Assembly: GCF_017562075.2 (NCBI RefSeq) | Contig: NC_054082.1 | Span: 33,697,148-33,761,147 of the forward strand | From: Anopheles merus | Lineage: Eukaryota; Arthropoda; Insecta; Diptera; Culicidae | Length of the DNA: 64,000 nt | Reading direction: 5' to 3' | Part shown: positions 48,802 to 58,599 of the stretch, in pieces | Position numbering within the stretch: the first letter of the stretch is position 1 | Layout: each line of letters starts with the position of its first letter | The notes under the pieces: generated by a model | What the model was told of the DNA's origin: nothing | Seen by the model: only the letters and a program-made list of their open reading frames with translations | The model's database searches: none | Translations under genes and position numbers: made by a program

Positions 48802-51800
48802 CACGGCCACCACCAGCTTGACCGTCTCCTCGTACACGTTGAAGAAGATCGCCTCCACCTTGGTGGACAGCTCCTTCAGCGCCGGCAGCACCTTCGTGTT
48901 GAACGTTTCCATCAGCTGGGCGACGACGTCGTTCACCAGCGCGGACATCTTGCGGAAGCTTTCCACGTACACCTGCGACAGCTGGCCGAACACTTCGCTC
49001 ACCTGCTGGAAGATCTTGGTGGCGGCCTTCACGAACTCGGCCAGGGCCGGATCGCTCATGATGTCCTCCTGCAGCTTCTGCAGCTGCTTGGCGTAGCTTT
49101 CCTGGAACTTGCCGAACTCGGGCAGCGCGCTCACCAGGTTCGTCGACAGCTTGTTCAGCTCCTCGGCCAGCTTGGCGTAGCGCTGGCTGACGTCCGCCCG
49201 CGTCACCTCGAAGTCTGCGTTCAGCTGGTTCTTGAGCGACACCAGGAAGGCCTTCGCGTTCGCCTCGTCCACCTTGTACTCGGTCGACAGGAAGTGGCTG
49301 GCGTCCAGCGTTACCTTCGCGTTCAGCAGTGGCTTACCCTCGCCCATCACCTTCAGCACCATCGCCTTGTCCACGCCGAACGTACCGTCCGCGCTGAAGA
49401 ACTGGTCCTGCTTGAAGGCAAACTTGGCCGACGACAGACCGTTCAGCTGCGACTCGAACACCACCGGCCGGTTGGGCATGAACTTGAAGGTGGAGGTGAG
49501 GTCGCCGCGGTACTTCTTCGCGTCGTACGTGCCGTGCGCGCGGACAAAGTCGTCCCCGAAGCGGGTCAGCAGGAAGTCGAACGATTCCGGACTGCCGAAG
49601 AAGTACGAGCCGAACGTGTAGCCCTCGAACGGCAGCGTGAGCGAACCGGCCGCACTGGCCTGGCGGGTTGCGAGCGACATGGCCGAGTGGCCGCTGAAGC
49701 CACATTTCAGCCCCAGGCCCTTGCTTGACACGCTTGCCTCGGTCGTGATGTTGAAGCCCTTGTACGACTGGTCGCTGTTGGCGTAGCGCACCTTGGCCAC
49801 GATCTTGTCGCCGGCCTTCTTGAACACGTCAAACTCAACCGATCCGTCCGCCGTCTGCTTGTCCCCGTCGAGCGTACCCTTGGCCCGGATGGCCAGCGCC
49901 TTGATCGTCGGATGCGAGAACGTCAGCGCACCGTTCGCACTGACGCCGGTCGAGCCGAGCATCTTTGTTTCGCCGCGCACCGCGAACGTGGCCTTGTTGT
50001 CCGGCTCGTTCTTCTTGTCCAGATAGAACGACACGCTGCCGTCGAACGGTCCGAACTTGTCCTTGGGCAGGTTCAGCACACCCTCCACGGCGACCGTGCG
50101 CGTCGGCAGAATTAGGCTCGCTCCGGCCGAGGTCGGATGCACGTAGAACAGGTACTGGTACTTCGGCTGGTTCTTCTCCTTCAGCTGCACGTCCGTGGTG
50201 TGGTCGAACTTCAGCCCGTTGGCGCTCGTCTTGGCCGACAGGCCGAACTCGTGCTCGTAGCCCATCTGCTGCACCTCCACCGACACCAGCGCCTCGTGCT
50301 TGAACGCACCAGCCGCGCGCTCCAGCTTCGAGAGCAGCTCCAGCTTGGTGCACTTCTTCTTCTCGTCGCACACGCTCGTCTTTACGCGGAAATCGTTCGG
50401 CTGGACGCGGGACTCGTGCAGCACGGTGAACTTGCCCACCGAGGCCGTCAGCGTGGCCGACATGCCCGACTCGGACAGCTTCTCGCGGATCAGCTTGAAG
50501 GTGGCGGTCTGCTGCTTGTCGTACAGCTTCACATTGCCCTGGCCCTCGATGACCATCGCCTTGCCCTGCTCCTTCACCGAGTAGTCGGCAAAGCCGCTCA
50601 GTATATCCTTGCCACCCTCGGACGCGCGGAAGTTAACGCCCTTGCCGCTCGAGCCCGGCTTCGCGTTCACCTCCACCGAGAACTTGTTCGTGTTCAGCAT
50701 CGGCGCATCGCCGTACAGCTTCACGTAGAACGTCTGGTAGCTGTCAAAGTTGGCCTCCACGTTCGCTTCCATGTCGAAGTTGGCCAGGTTCTGCACCTTG
50801 GCGTCCGCCTTGAATGCGCTGTGGCCGAGCGCCTTGTAGCTGCCCGACACCTTCACCGTCTTGCCCGGATAGCCGAGCGTAAAGTCAACGGACGGGTTCG
50901 TCTCCGACACGACCACCGCGTTCTCCACGCTGAACTTCTTGTCGTCGGCCGTCAGCTGCAGCTTCGTGTTGTACGCACTGTCGCTCGACTTGGCGTGCTT
51001 GAAGGTCAGGTCGACGCTGCGCACGTTCTCGAACTCCGACTTGAGCGTCGCGTGCACCTGGATATCGTCCATCGACGGGGCCTTGGCGGTGCCGGTGAAC
51101 TCAAAGTTCTTGCCCGCGCCGTACGACACCTTCAGGGCGCCGTTCGTCTGGAACGGTCCCTCCTCCTTCGCGTCGTACGTGTACGACCCTTCGGCCGCGA
51201 TCGGGTCCACGTTCGGGAGGTTCAGGTTCAGCTTTCCATTGCCACGGTTGTAGTTGCCCTTGGCCTGCGTCGACACCGCCGCACTCTTGCCGTTGAAGTC
51301 GACCGATCCGCTGTAGTCGAGCTCGTACACACCGTCGTCCGACTCTGGCTGCAGGTACTTGCCGCTGGACGATACGCCCACCTTGTACGATGGCGCGCCC
51401 ACGTCAACCTTCAGCTCGTGGGTGGCCGGCTTGCCGTGCCCGCCGGTGTGGTAGCCACCGACCAGTGCAGCCGTAAAGTCCGCCCCGTACTTGCCATCGA
51501 CGTGGTACTTGGCGTGATGCTCACAGTACTCATCGACGACCACGCTCAGTTCCGTCACCTGGGGAAGCAAGCTGCCCGAAACCTTCAAGCTACCGGCGGC
51601 CGACTTGTAGCTACCAGCCGGCGCATGCTTCAGCGTCACGTCCAGCACCACATCCTTGCCTTCGAGATCGGAGTACTTCACGTTGTGCACCGCGTCGAAG
51701 AACTTCGTCTTCACGTCCATATCCTTCAGCTCGCCGGCCCACTCGACCGAGCGCTTCTTGCCACCGGGCTGCTTGTCGTACACGCTGGCCGCCATCTTAC

Positions 51801-54800
51801 CCGAGCGCTTCTCGTCCTTGGTCGAGGCATCGCGCAGGAACTCGCCGCCGAACTGGCGTCCGGTCGGGAGCAGCAGGGTGACCTTGACGTTAAACTTGCC
51901 ATCGACCGGTTTCGGGTTGCCCTGGCTCTGTACGTTCAGCTCGTACTTCTCCGAGAACACCTCCACCTTGTTCTTGCTGTCGAAGCTGGTCTGGGTGACC
52001 TTGTTCTTGGTTTCGAAGCGTACTTTCTTGCTGTTGTCCTTCTCAAAGTCGTAGTAGAAATCGGCAGCCACATCGTACACCGGTGCGTTCACCTTGAACT
52101 TGCTGTCCAGCTTGACCTTGCGGTCCTGCTTGACGAACGTGACCAAGGCAAACAGCTCACCCTGACCCTTGGCCGACTTTAGCTCACCATTTCCGTTGAA
52201 GAAGTCCTTCACCACAAACTGTTGGGAGAGTCAATGAAATGTGTGGCGTAAGAAAAACTGAATCACGTTGGGGGTTGTTTGCGGAGACTTACCGTGAATT
52301 TGCCGTTCGGATCCTGTCCACGCTCTAGCTTGAAGTCGTACGTAGCGAACTCTTCCTTATCCACCAGCACCTTGGCGTTGGAGAGGACGTTCGCGGCCGA
52401 GAACTGAACTGTCATAGAAAGCCTGAACAACACAACCAAATCAGTGATATCATTGCCCTGCCAATAATCGTTGCGTGTCCTACTCACTTGTAAGGAGAAG
52501 CCTTCTCGACAGCGATGAGAGATCCCTCGAGGTTCAGCTCACCATCCTGGCTGGTGAAGCGGTTCGTGACGGCACCGTTCAGCTCAAACTTGGTACCGGT
52601 GCTGGCCGTCAGCTTGTTGCTGAAGCGGCTCTTGTTGGCCTCCACGATGCGCTTGGAGAAGAACTTGAAGAAGTGCTTGTTGAGCGAACCGCCCAGCTGC
52701 ACGTCGTAATCCCCGGGCGTCTTCTCGTTGTACTTCGCATCCACGTTCGCCGCAATCTTGTACTTGTCGTACCCGTACTCACCGTCCAGGTAGAACTTGT
52801 TCTTGTTCGTGGCAAAGTCCAGTCGGATCAGCTGCTTCGGCAGCTGCAGCTTGTTCTCCAGCTTCAGCGACTCCAGTCCCTGCGTCTCGGGCTTGAGCTC
52901 AAACTCAGCGTACTGGCTCAGCTCGTACTTGTTCGAGGGATTGTTAAAGTCCTTGCCGCTGGCGAACGAGAACAGGTTCTTGAACGAGTTGTCCGTGTAC
53001 GCCACCTCCAGGTTGACCTTGAAGTTTTTGTTCGCATCGCTCGGCGTCTTCTTCTCCAGATCGAGCTTGACGTGCTTCAGATCAAAGTCCAGATGGCCCA
53101 CCACGTTGTTCTTCACGTCACCGACGTTCACGTCCACGTTGGCATCGAAGCTACGCTCGCCGTTCGACACGACGTGCCCGTTGATGGTCGTCTTCGGGGC
53201 GTACGGGCTGGTCCACTCGATGTTCTCCAGGTTGTACTTGCGCTTGCCGCCATCCAGGCTCTCCACCACGATCTTGCCGGTCGTCTGCACAAACTTCGAC
53301 ACCTGGGCGTCGCCGTTCGGCGAGCGGATGGTGAAGATCGGCACGTACTCATCGCGCCCACCGGACGCGCCCTTCTGGAAGCCAATCTTGGCCAGGTACT
53401 CCTCCACGCCATTGTGCGCAACGGCGTACAGGGCCACCTCCTTGTCGTTGTTGTTCACTCCCAGCTTGAAGTCGACGTTGCGGATCGGCGACTCGAGCGT
53501 CGCCTTCACGTACAGCTCGCCGGCGGTCACACCCTCCAGCCGCAGGTTCGTCAGACGCTTCGTCTGCGAGCCGGGGGTATCGAAGCTGAGGGACAGCTGC
53601 AGGTGCTGCGGGTTCGAGTTGTCGAACTTGCCCGAGAAGTGGAACTTCGGCTCCACCTCCAGGTACACCTCGAACAGCTCCTCCTGGTCGACCTTGTGTG
53701 CGGCGCACACCGTCACACCGATCACGCTGTACAGATTGTCGAAGCACTCGCTGAACTTCGAGCCAAAGTCTTGGCGTTTGGCGGGCAGCGTAATCAGCTG
53801 GTTGCCCCGTTCGCGCGTAATGATCACCTCGCGGAAGTTGACCGACACGAGCTCCTGCTTGCCCTGGAGCGCGTCGACCGTCAGATCGTAGGCGGTGGCA
53901 TCGTGCAGCGCAAACTTGACGGCCGCACCGCCCGACGAGTGGCCCGACACGGCCACCTGCATGCCCGTCATCACGTTGAACGCGTCCACGCTCATCGTTC
54001 CGGTCACCTCGAAGCTGCCGCTTGGCTGGAACTTCGTGTTGAACTTGGCGTTGCTGTAGTCCTTCACCAGGCTCTTGACGTCCAGCTCGAGAGCGGCATC
54101 GACACGCGCCACACCGGCACCCTGCGCCGACAGCTTCAGTGGCAGACCGAGAGCGGTAGTGTACACCAGATCCGTGTCCAGGAACAGGGCATGGTGCTCG
54201 AACGTGTGCTCGAACTTCTTGGCCCCTTCGATCATCTTGTCGAAGCATTCCAGCGCTTTGTCGAGGAACTGCTCCGGATCGGTCGGCACGTTCTCGCCCG
54301 TGCTGAGGAAGAACAGCTCCGAGCCGAACACCTTCATCGTAACGTCCAGGTTGAAGTCCTTCAGCGCGTCATTGTGCAGATCGACGGTGCGGGCCAGCGC
54401 ACGGATGTCCTCGCGAATGCCGCGGCGGAAGCGCTCCTTTGCCTTGCCGGACAGCTTCTGGTACTGTTCGGCCAGGAGATCGTACGCCGCCTGCATGTCC
54501 ATGCCGGAGAAGAAGCCCTTCGGTCCGAAATAATGTTCCACCAACCGTTCCAGATTGTCCTGGCGTCCCTCGAGCTCGAACACGTTCAGTCCATTGCCAA
54601 ACAGTTCGGCCGTAAAGTTCAGTCCAACCGACTTCGGCAGGAAGCTCTTCTGCGAGTAGATCACGCTCGTCTCGGCACTGGCGCCGACACCGAGCGACTC
54701 AACGGCGTACGAGAACTCCCGGTTGAACGAGTAGCGGCGCACGTCGAACGGGAACTTGTTGGAGGTGCGGATCTTGCCAAAGTGCTGCCGGGCAGCGTCC

Positions 54801-57800
54801 CGTGTCGGATCGACCGACGCCCGCAGGCTGGCCAGATGCGACGTGATGAACGAGCCGACCTGGTAAACCTTCTCCGAGTCCAGCAGTGCCTTCAGCTCGT
54901 TGGCAACGTTCGCCGATGGGCACTCGACCAGCGACAGGTACGCGTGGATGCGAATCTCCGAGTCTTCGTTCGTGTCCTTCAGCGTGCTGAGCGCCGCGTT
55001 GACGATCTTCTTGTTGCAGGAAGCGGCCGGGTAGGCTTGCAGGGCAGCCACGCGCACACGCGACGACGCATCGGGACCGGCGCACTGGATCACCTTATCG
55101 AGCAGCGGGGCGACCAGATTGTCGGAGTTGCGGACACCCTTCAGCACCGCCACGATCACGTCCTCCTGGGCGCGCGACGTCGACTGGCATTTGCCCAGCT
55201 TAGCGCCGAACTTGTTCGAGATTTCCTTCACATCCGACGACTGGCAGCCGTGCTTCTGGCAGTACTTGCTGACCAGCGAACCCACGCTCAGGTACGCCTC
55301 GCGGGGCGGATTGCCGTCCAGCAGCTTGTTGACTGCCTTCAGCGCATCCTGCGTCATCGACTGTACCAGCGTGAGCGAAACGAAGGCGAGCTTCTGCTCC
55401 TGAGCACCGGTCAGCTCCTTGTTCTTGTACAGCTGCGTGATGGCTTCGACCGCATCGCCCGTGCCCACGCGGAACAGCGCGTCCAGGTACACCTTGCGCG
55501 CGAGCGACTTGTTCGAGTGTACGCTGCCCGCCTTCACCTGGTTGTACAGCGTCAGCAGGTCCTCCTTCTTCGAGTAGCGCATCAGCTGGATCAGCTCCAC
55601 GAACAGGTTGGCCGTCTTCTTGCCCACGTTGCCGTTCGTGTACGATTCGACGGTCGATTTCAGCTCCTGCTTGATGACGGCCAGATTGCCGGCCGGCTGC
55701 TGGTCGGGATTTTCGAAGATGATCGTGCGCGGCTCGCTCGCACCGGCGAGGGCCGGCGCAGCACCCGCCTTGTTGCCGGTGAGCGTCAGCTTCGTCGTTA
55801 CCTTCGCGGTCACGCCAACCTTGTCCTTCAGGTAGGGCAGATACTGGTACTCCTCCGACAGCTTGACCGCCGACAGCAGACCACCCTTGATCGTTTGCTG
55901 GGCATTGTACGAGCTTTGCAGCAGCGGCGTCGACTTGATGCCGGCCTTGCTGTTGACGATGCGGGTCACGAAGCTGTTCGAGAGCGATTCGCGGTAGGCA
56001 CAGTTGCCCAGGTCGCGCACCTTCTCCACGACGGTCGCATCGCCGGACGGGTAGCTCGAGAAGGACGTCTGGCACACGCCGAACACGTCCGTCTCGGTGC
56101 TCTTCTCCTGCGCGACCTGGAACAGCGAAATCAAACCACGCTTCACGTTCAGCGAAAAGTCCGTATCGTCCGCTTCGGTACAGATCTCGGGCAGCAGCTC
56201 ATCGTTCGACAACGTGAACTGGACCGGCTTGCTGATGTCGGCCCCGAACGGCGTCTTCTTGCCGTCCGGTGCGTACGAGGTCAGCGAGACCACCTTCAGC
56301 GTGTACTGGCAGTTGTCGCCGGCGTACACCTCCACCTTGCCGTCGACCTTCAGCGTGGTCTGCTTGTTCTCCTTGTCCGACTGCTGAAGCTGCACATAGC
56401 TGTCCACATCATACTGATATACGAAGCCGGGCTTGAACGTGTACTTGCTGGATTTGTTAGCTGTAGTGAGGAGGAGCAGGAAGCAGGAGAAACATTGCCG
56501 TTAGTAATTGCCCGTAAACCCAGTCAGCCATCGATCGGTATCATCCGCGGCGTGCTAAATACTTACGTGCTGGGCATCCCGATTTGCACGATGCTGAGGG
56601 TCCAAGAGGGAAGGCGTAGAAAAGAAGCAAGCATAGAAGCAAATGATTAGTACGAGCGTAACCGTCCACATGTTGCATAATCTGCTGGCAGTCTGTTGAC
56701 CTATTCCGGCTGATAGCGAGTGGCGGAGCACTTGCGACTGCTTACTATCAGCTTTATTTTTCGTACTGACCCACGTGAACCCCGGGGTGTCGGGAGGGCA
56801 TCTACAAGCGACAGCTTCGATTATCGTGAAAGTGCACACTCAGTGTTGTTGATAAGGGAAGTGGCAAAGCCGCATGCTAAACGCGGCACCGCAGACACTA
56901 GAACCGCCCATGCCCGCTGCACACATTGTACGTCCGCTTTGAAGCCTTGCTCCTGAACTTGACATTGATCGAGAATGGTGGCCTACCAAGGCTGCCAACT
57001 AGGCATCTGCTTATCAGTCATTCACCGGTGAAAAGGCATTGGCTTCAATGCATCCACGAGTTTCTAGAATCGTGTTCGATCATGTGTCCGATAGAGCATT
57101 AGGAGGGTATGACATCTTGAAACTTTCCTTTTTGTACTTAGTTAAAACTATTTTGCAAACTAATTTGGAGTTCAGGCCTCCTTCTTTTTGTGTACTATTC
57201 TTCCCGAGAAAACTTCAACATTCCAGATGGTTCCGGAGGCTAGAATGATCCAATCTCTAGCTTCTCAAATTGTTGTTGGTAAATGATCACAACATGTCAA
57301 TTCTACATTCTTTCTAGAAAAGACCACCAAGTAGGTACACCTGCTTGCTAGAAGCTCTCTCAGTTTGTAGTTAGCTGCAGTATCTAAATATTTACATTCC
57401 TGACACACGGCTCTATCAGAATGCTTCAATCTTTCGAAAACACAGTGCCACACGAAATGCGTCATTCTGTACAGCCCAGCAATAGACACATCCCTTCAGT
57501 TATTTGCTCCGTTTCAACGATTCAGCGTTCTAGAACGCTCGGTGTGCTGGGTGCAAACTGTCAGAATGTCGCCGAACTGCGACTTGCCCTACACGCCCGC
57601 CGGAACTTCTCCTGACTTCCGTGAGAACATCAACAACAACCTCATTGGTTAAGCTAATTAAATTCATTGAAAAGTATGAAAACAAAGGCCAGTGCGTTGG
57701 TTGCTGCCACTGCCGCCACCACCGCCATTGTCAATCTTCATTAGAAACACACAGGCGCTGGGGATAAGGGGATTATCCCAAAATTTGTATGCCATGCTGA

Positions 57801-58313
57801 GTTGTTTGCTTCGCCCCAAGAAGATCTAGGAAAGACCAGTATCAATGCGGGTAAAGTGATAAAAAGGTTCTTTTTTTTCTCAGATTATATCTTGTTTTCG
57901 TGATACCAAAACAACACGACCTGCGCTGTTCACCACCTGCGCTGTTCAACAACTGAGCAACACTTCTCACCCTATTCCCGAGCGTGCAGCATTGACGATC
58001 CGTACATGCGGGACGTCATCAAATTGCCTATTACAATTTATTGTCTAAATTATCTCAACTGGTTTATGGGTACCGCCGGACACAGCAGCCACTTGTTTCT
58101 TGCGCTTTGCTGTACTAATCGACACCCTCGGCAGCAATGTTAGCATCACCAACAACGTGTGGATGCTCCAACGCTGAGAACCTTCGCTATCTCTTCCATC
58201 CCTGACGATATTTCACGCGTAATGTATAGGAACATACCTGCAGACACACTTTGGATCAGCACTAGCGACACCAGGAAGCTCCAGAGCAGCCTCCTTCCAC
58301 CGAGGACCCACAT
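46184..58313 (-). CDS. Apolpp: Apolipophorin precursor (apoLp-II/apoLp-I; retinoid- and fatty-acid-binding glycoprotein), complete, 8 coding exons
   Basis: This gene encodes the scaffold of insect lipophorin, the haemolymph particle that carries diacylglycerol, hydrocarbons, sterols and retinoids between fat body, gut, ovary and muscle. The precursor is made in fat body and secreted. Coding exons on the minus strand are 58313-58238, 56593-56567, 56460-52488, 52422-52293, 52218-46909, 46834-46702, 46624-46302 and 46210-46184. Every junction has a GT donor and AG acceptor with compatible phase, and the total of 9,999 nt gives 3,332 residues, about the usual length for the family. Domain order is signal peptide, vitellogenin-type N-terminal lipid-transfer module, furin site RFRR at residues 711-714, long beta-sheet region, amphipathic helical block, VWD domain, Cys-rich and vWA-like segment, and Lys-rich tail. 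Predicted products are apoLp-II (about 690 residues) and apoLp-I (about 2,620). The symbol is taken from the Drosophila orthologue. Identity is from family recognition; the exon structure is read from the sequence. Confidence 0.95.
46302..46624 (-). CDS. Apolpp: Apolipophorin coding exon 7
   Basis: This 323-nt exon encodes residues 3217-3324, from GFNERVVYHMNDKKR to CTASDMQVLPPA. It contains the C-terminal cysteines of DCVCYLRGGLHPESLC. The acceptor is TTTGCAG/G. A donor at GCG/GTATGT is preferred over reading on through CMRIGHMTSPKG to a stop at about 46245, because the last exon joins in frame and is followed by a polyadenylation signal. If the intron were retained, the protein would end in 16 different residues. 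Confidence 0.85.
46702..46834 (-). CDS. Apolpp: Apolipophorin coding exon 6
   Basis: This 133-nt exon encodes residues 3173-3216 (GSAMSAALGMANVKARGIMFNM onward). The acceptor is CACTTGCAG/G and the donor GTTG/GTAAGC in phase 1. The helix-then-strand pattern (SAMSAALGMANVKAR followed by GIMFNMVAPL) continues the vWA-like segment begun in exon 5. Confidence 0.9.
46909..52218 (-). CDS. Apolpp: Apolipophorin coding exon 5 (beta-sheet region, amphipathic helices, VWD, start of vWA-like segment)
   Basis: This 5,310-nt exon encodes residues 1403-3172. It starts FVVKDFFNGNGE just after acceptor CCCAACAG and ends at CAACCG/GTAAGT in phase 0. Residues about 1403-2400 are beta-strand repeats. Residues about 2400-2685 form a highly charged, amphipathic, coiled-coil-like helical block (for example KLAEELNKLSTNL and FEEDFNKIATNVSELF). 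A VWD domain at about 2750-2920 contains HFFTFDDKHFTFAGSCSYLL and GLLGNGN. A cysteine-rich stretch follows, then from about residue 3022 a DVVVVVDTS segment resembling the first strand of a vWA fold. Confidence 0.95.
52293..52422 (-). CDS. Apolpp: Apolipophorin coding exon 4
   Basis: This 130-nt exon encodes residues 1359-1402, beginning LSMTVQFSAANVLSNAK and ending PNGKFT. The acceptor is TTGTTCAG/G and the donor ACG/GTAAGT. It is bounded by introns of 65 and 74 nt. The phase-2 entry restores the lysine codon split from exon 3. The encoded segment continues the alternating beta-strand pattern of the lipid-binding region. Confidence 0.9.
52488..56460 (-). CDS. Apolpp: Apolipophorin coding exon 3 (lipid-transfer module, furin site, start of apoLp-I)
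   Basis: This 3,973-nt exon encodes residues 35-1359. It starts NKSSKYTFKPGFVYQYD, the opening strand of the vitellogenin/large lipid transfer protein N-terminal barrel. A helical superhelix of repeated amphipathic helices follows at roughly residues 270-640, then the open beta-sheet region. The processing motif RFRR lies at 54433-54422 (residues 711-714), inside the context KAKERFRRGIRED. The exon ends in phase 2 at donor GTGAGT (SPYK junction). Codons end overwhelmingly in G or C, as expected of a very highly expressed gene. Confidence 0.95.
56567..56593 (-). CDS. Apolpp: Apolipophorin coding exon 2 (27-nt microexon)
   Basis: This is a 27-nt exon between a pyrimidine-rich acceptor (CCCTCAG) and a strong donor (GTAAGT). 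Joined to exon 1 it reads ASCKSGCPA, the start of mature apoLp-II with a CxxxC cysteine pair. It enters and leaves in phase 1. Skipping it would leave the downstream frame intact but would remove the two cysteines. A 1,644-nt intron precedes it and a 106-nt intron follows. Confidence 0.8.
56594..58237 (-). other. Apolipophorin intron 1
   Basis: This 1,644-nt intron separates the signal-peptide exon from the microexon. Several GATA-type motifs (TGATAAGG near 56850, CTTATCAG near 57010, GATAAG near 57765) are compatible with fat-body GATA-factor control, but motifs this short also occur by chance. A hydrophobic ATG-started frame just upstream of the microexon is out of phase with exon 3 and is not coding. 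I see no gene in the intron. Confidence 0.6.
58238..58313 (-). CDS. Apolpp: Apolipophorin coding exon 1 (signal peptide)
   Basis: The 76 coding nt give 25 residues, beginning MWVLGGRRLLW and followed by a hydrophobic core ending in small residues (SVSA), a typical secretory signal peptide. The exon ends in phase 1 at a good donor (GCAG/GTATGT), which fits the phase of the next exon. The open frame extends upstream only to GTG codons, so the ATG at 58313-58311 is the first in-frame ATG and the likely start. Cleavage is expected at about the exon 1/exon 2 junction. Confidence 0.85.
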
Positions 58314-58379
58314 CGTTCCGTGTCGTGTCCGTGCACTCTCACGCACTAAACCACACTTTCCACACTCAGGAAATGTTCA

Positions 58380-58400
58380 CTAAACCTTACAGTTCAACAT
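58380..58400 (-). CDS. Short upstream ORF in the apolipophorin leader (MLNCKV)
   Basis: A seven-codon frame (ATG to TAG) lies in the predicted 5' leader, 66 nt upstream of the main ATG. The sequence around it contains CTGTAAGG, which could instead be a splice donor. It might dampen translation if the leader is unspliced, but nothing here shows it is translated. Confidence 0.3.
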   Translation of the reverse strand: MLNCKV

Positions 58401-58584
58401 GGAATTTAACCGCGGGGGGTGTGGACGAAAAAGATGAAACCGTTCTCTCCAACACTGCAGAGAAGACGGTTCACTCTTTACCGATCGGGCACTACGTACG
58501 TCACACAGCGGCTCGTCTGTCGTCACCAGCGATCCCGGGCGGGCCTCAGGACGGGAATAACGGATCCCGGCCACGGGTGCCTAC

Positions 58585-58591
58585 TTTTATA
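58585..58591 (-). promoter_or_regulatory. TATA box of the apolipophorin promoter
   Basis: TATAAAA on the minus strand sits in the context AATTCTATAAAAGTAGGC, 272 nt upstream of the start codon. Transcription would begin near 58560, giving a leader of about 245 nt. A TATA-dependent core promoter suits a strongly expressed fat-body gene. The start site is inferred from spacing, not observed. Confidence 0.65.
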
Positions 58592-58599
58592 GAATTTCC

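Noticed and set aside
46912..49728. 938-codon plus-strand open frame opposite exon 5
   Set aside because: Same cause: avoidance of TTA, CTA and TCA in the sense gene. The product is repetitive LAQLLQ-type sequence with no recognisable fold.
50137..52182. 681-codon plus-strand open frame opposite exon 5
   Set aside because: Shadow of the sense codon bias; no start context, domain or splice logic of its own.
52475..56650. 1,391-codon plus-strand open frame opposite apolipophorin exon 3
   Set aside because: It is codon-aligned with the true gene and runs past the splice sites into introns. Its product is a low-complexity Leu/Arg/Val/His mix without domains, as expected from biased codons read in reverse.
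56567..56672. Alternative signal-peptide-like start (MWTVTLVLIICFYACFF) directly upstream of the microexon
   Set aside because: Read through to the same donor it ends in phase 0, but exon 3 needs phase 1, so it would frameshift the protein. Its pyrimidine-rich DNA is better explained as the acceptor tract of the microexon.
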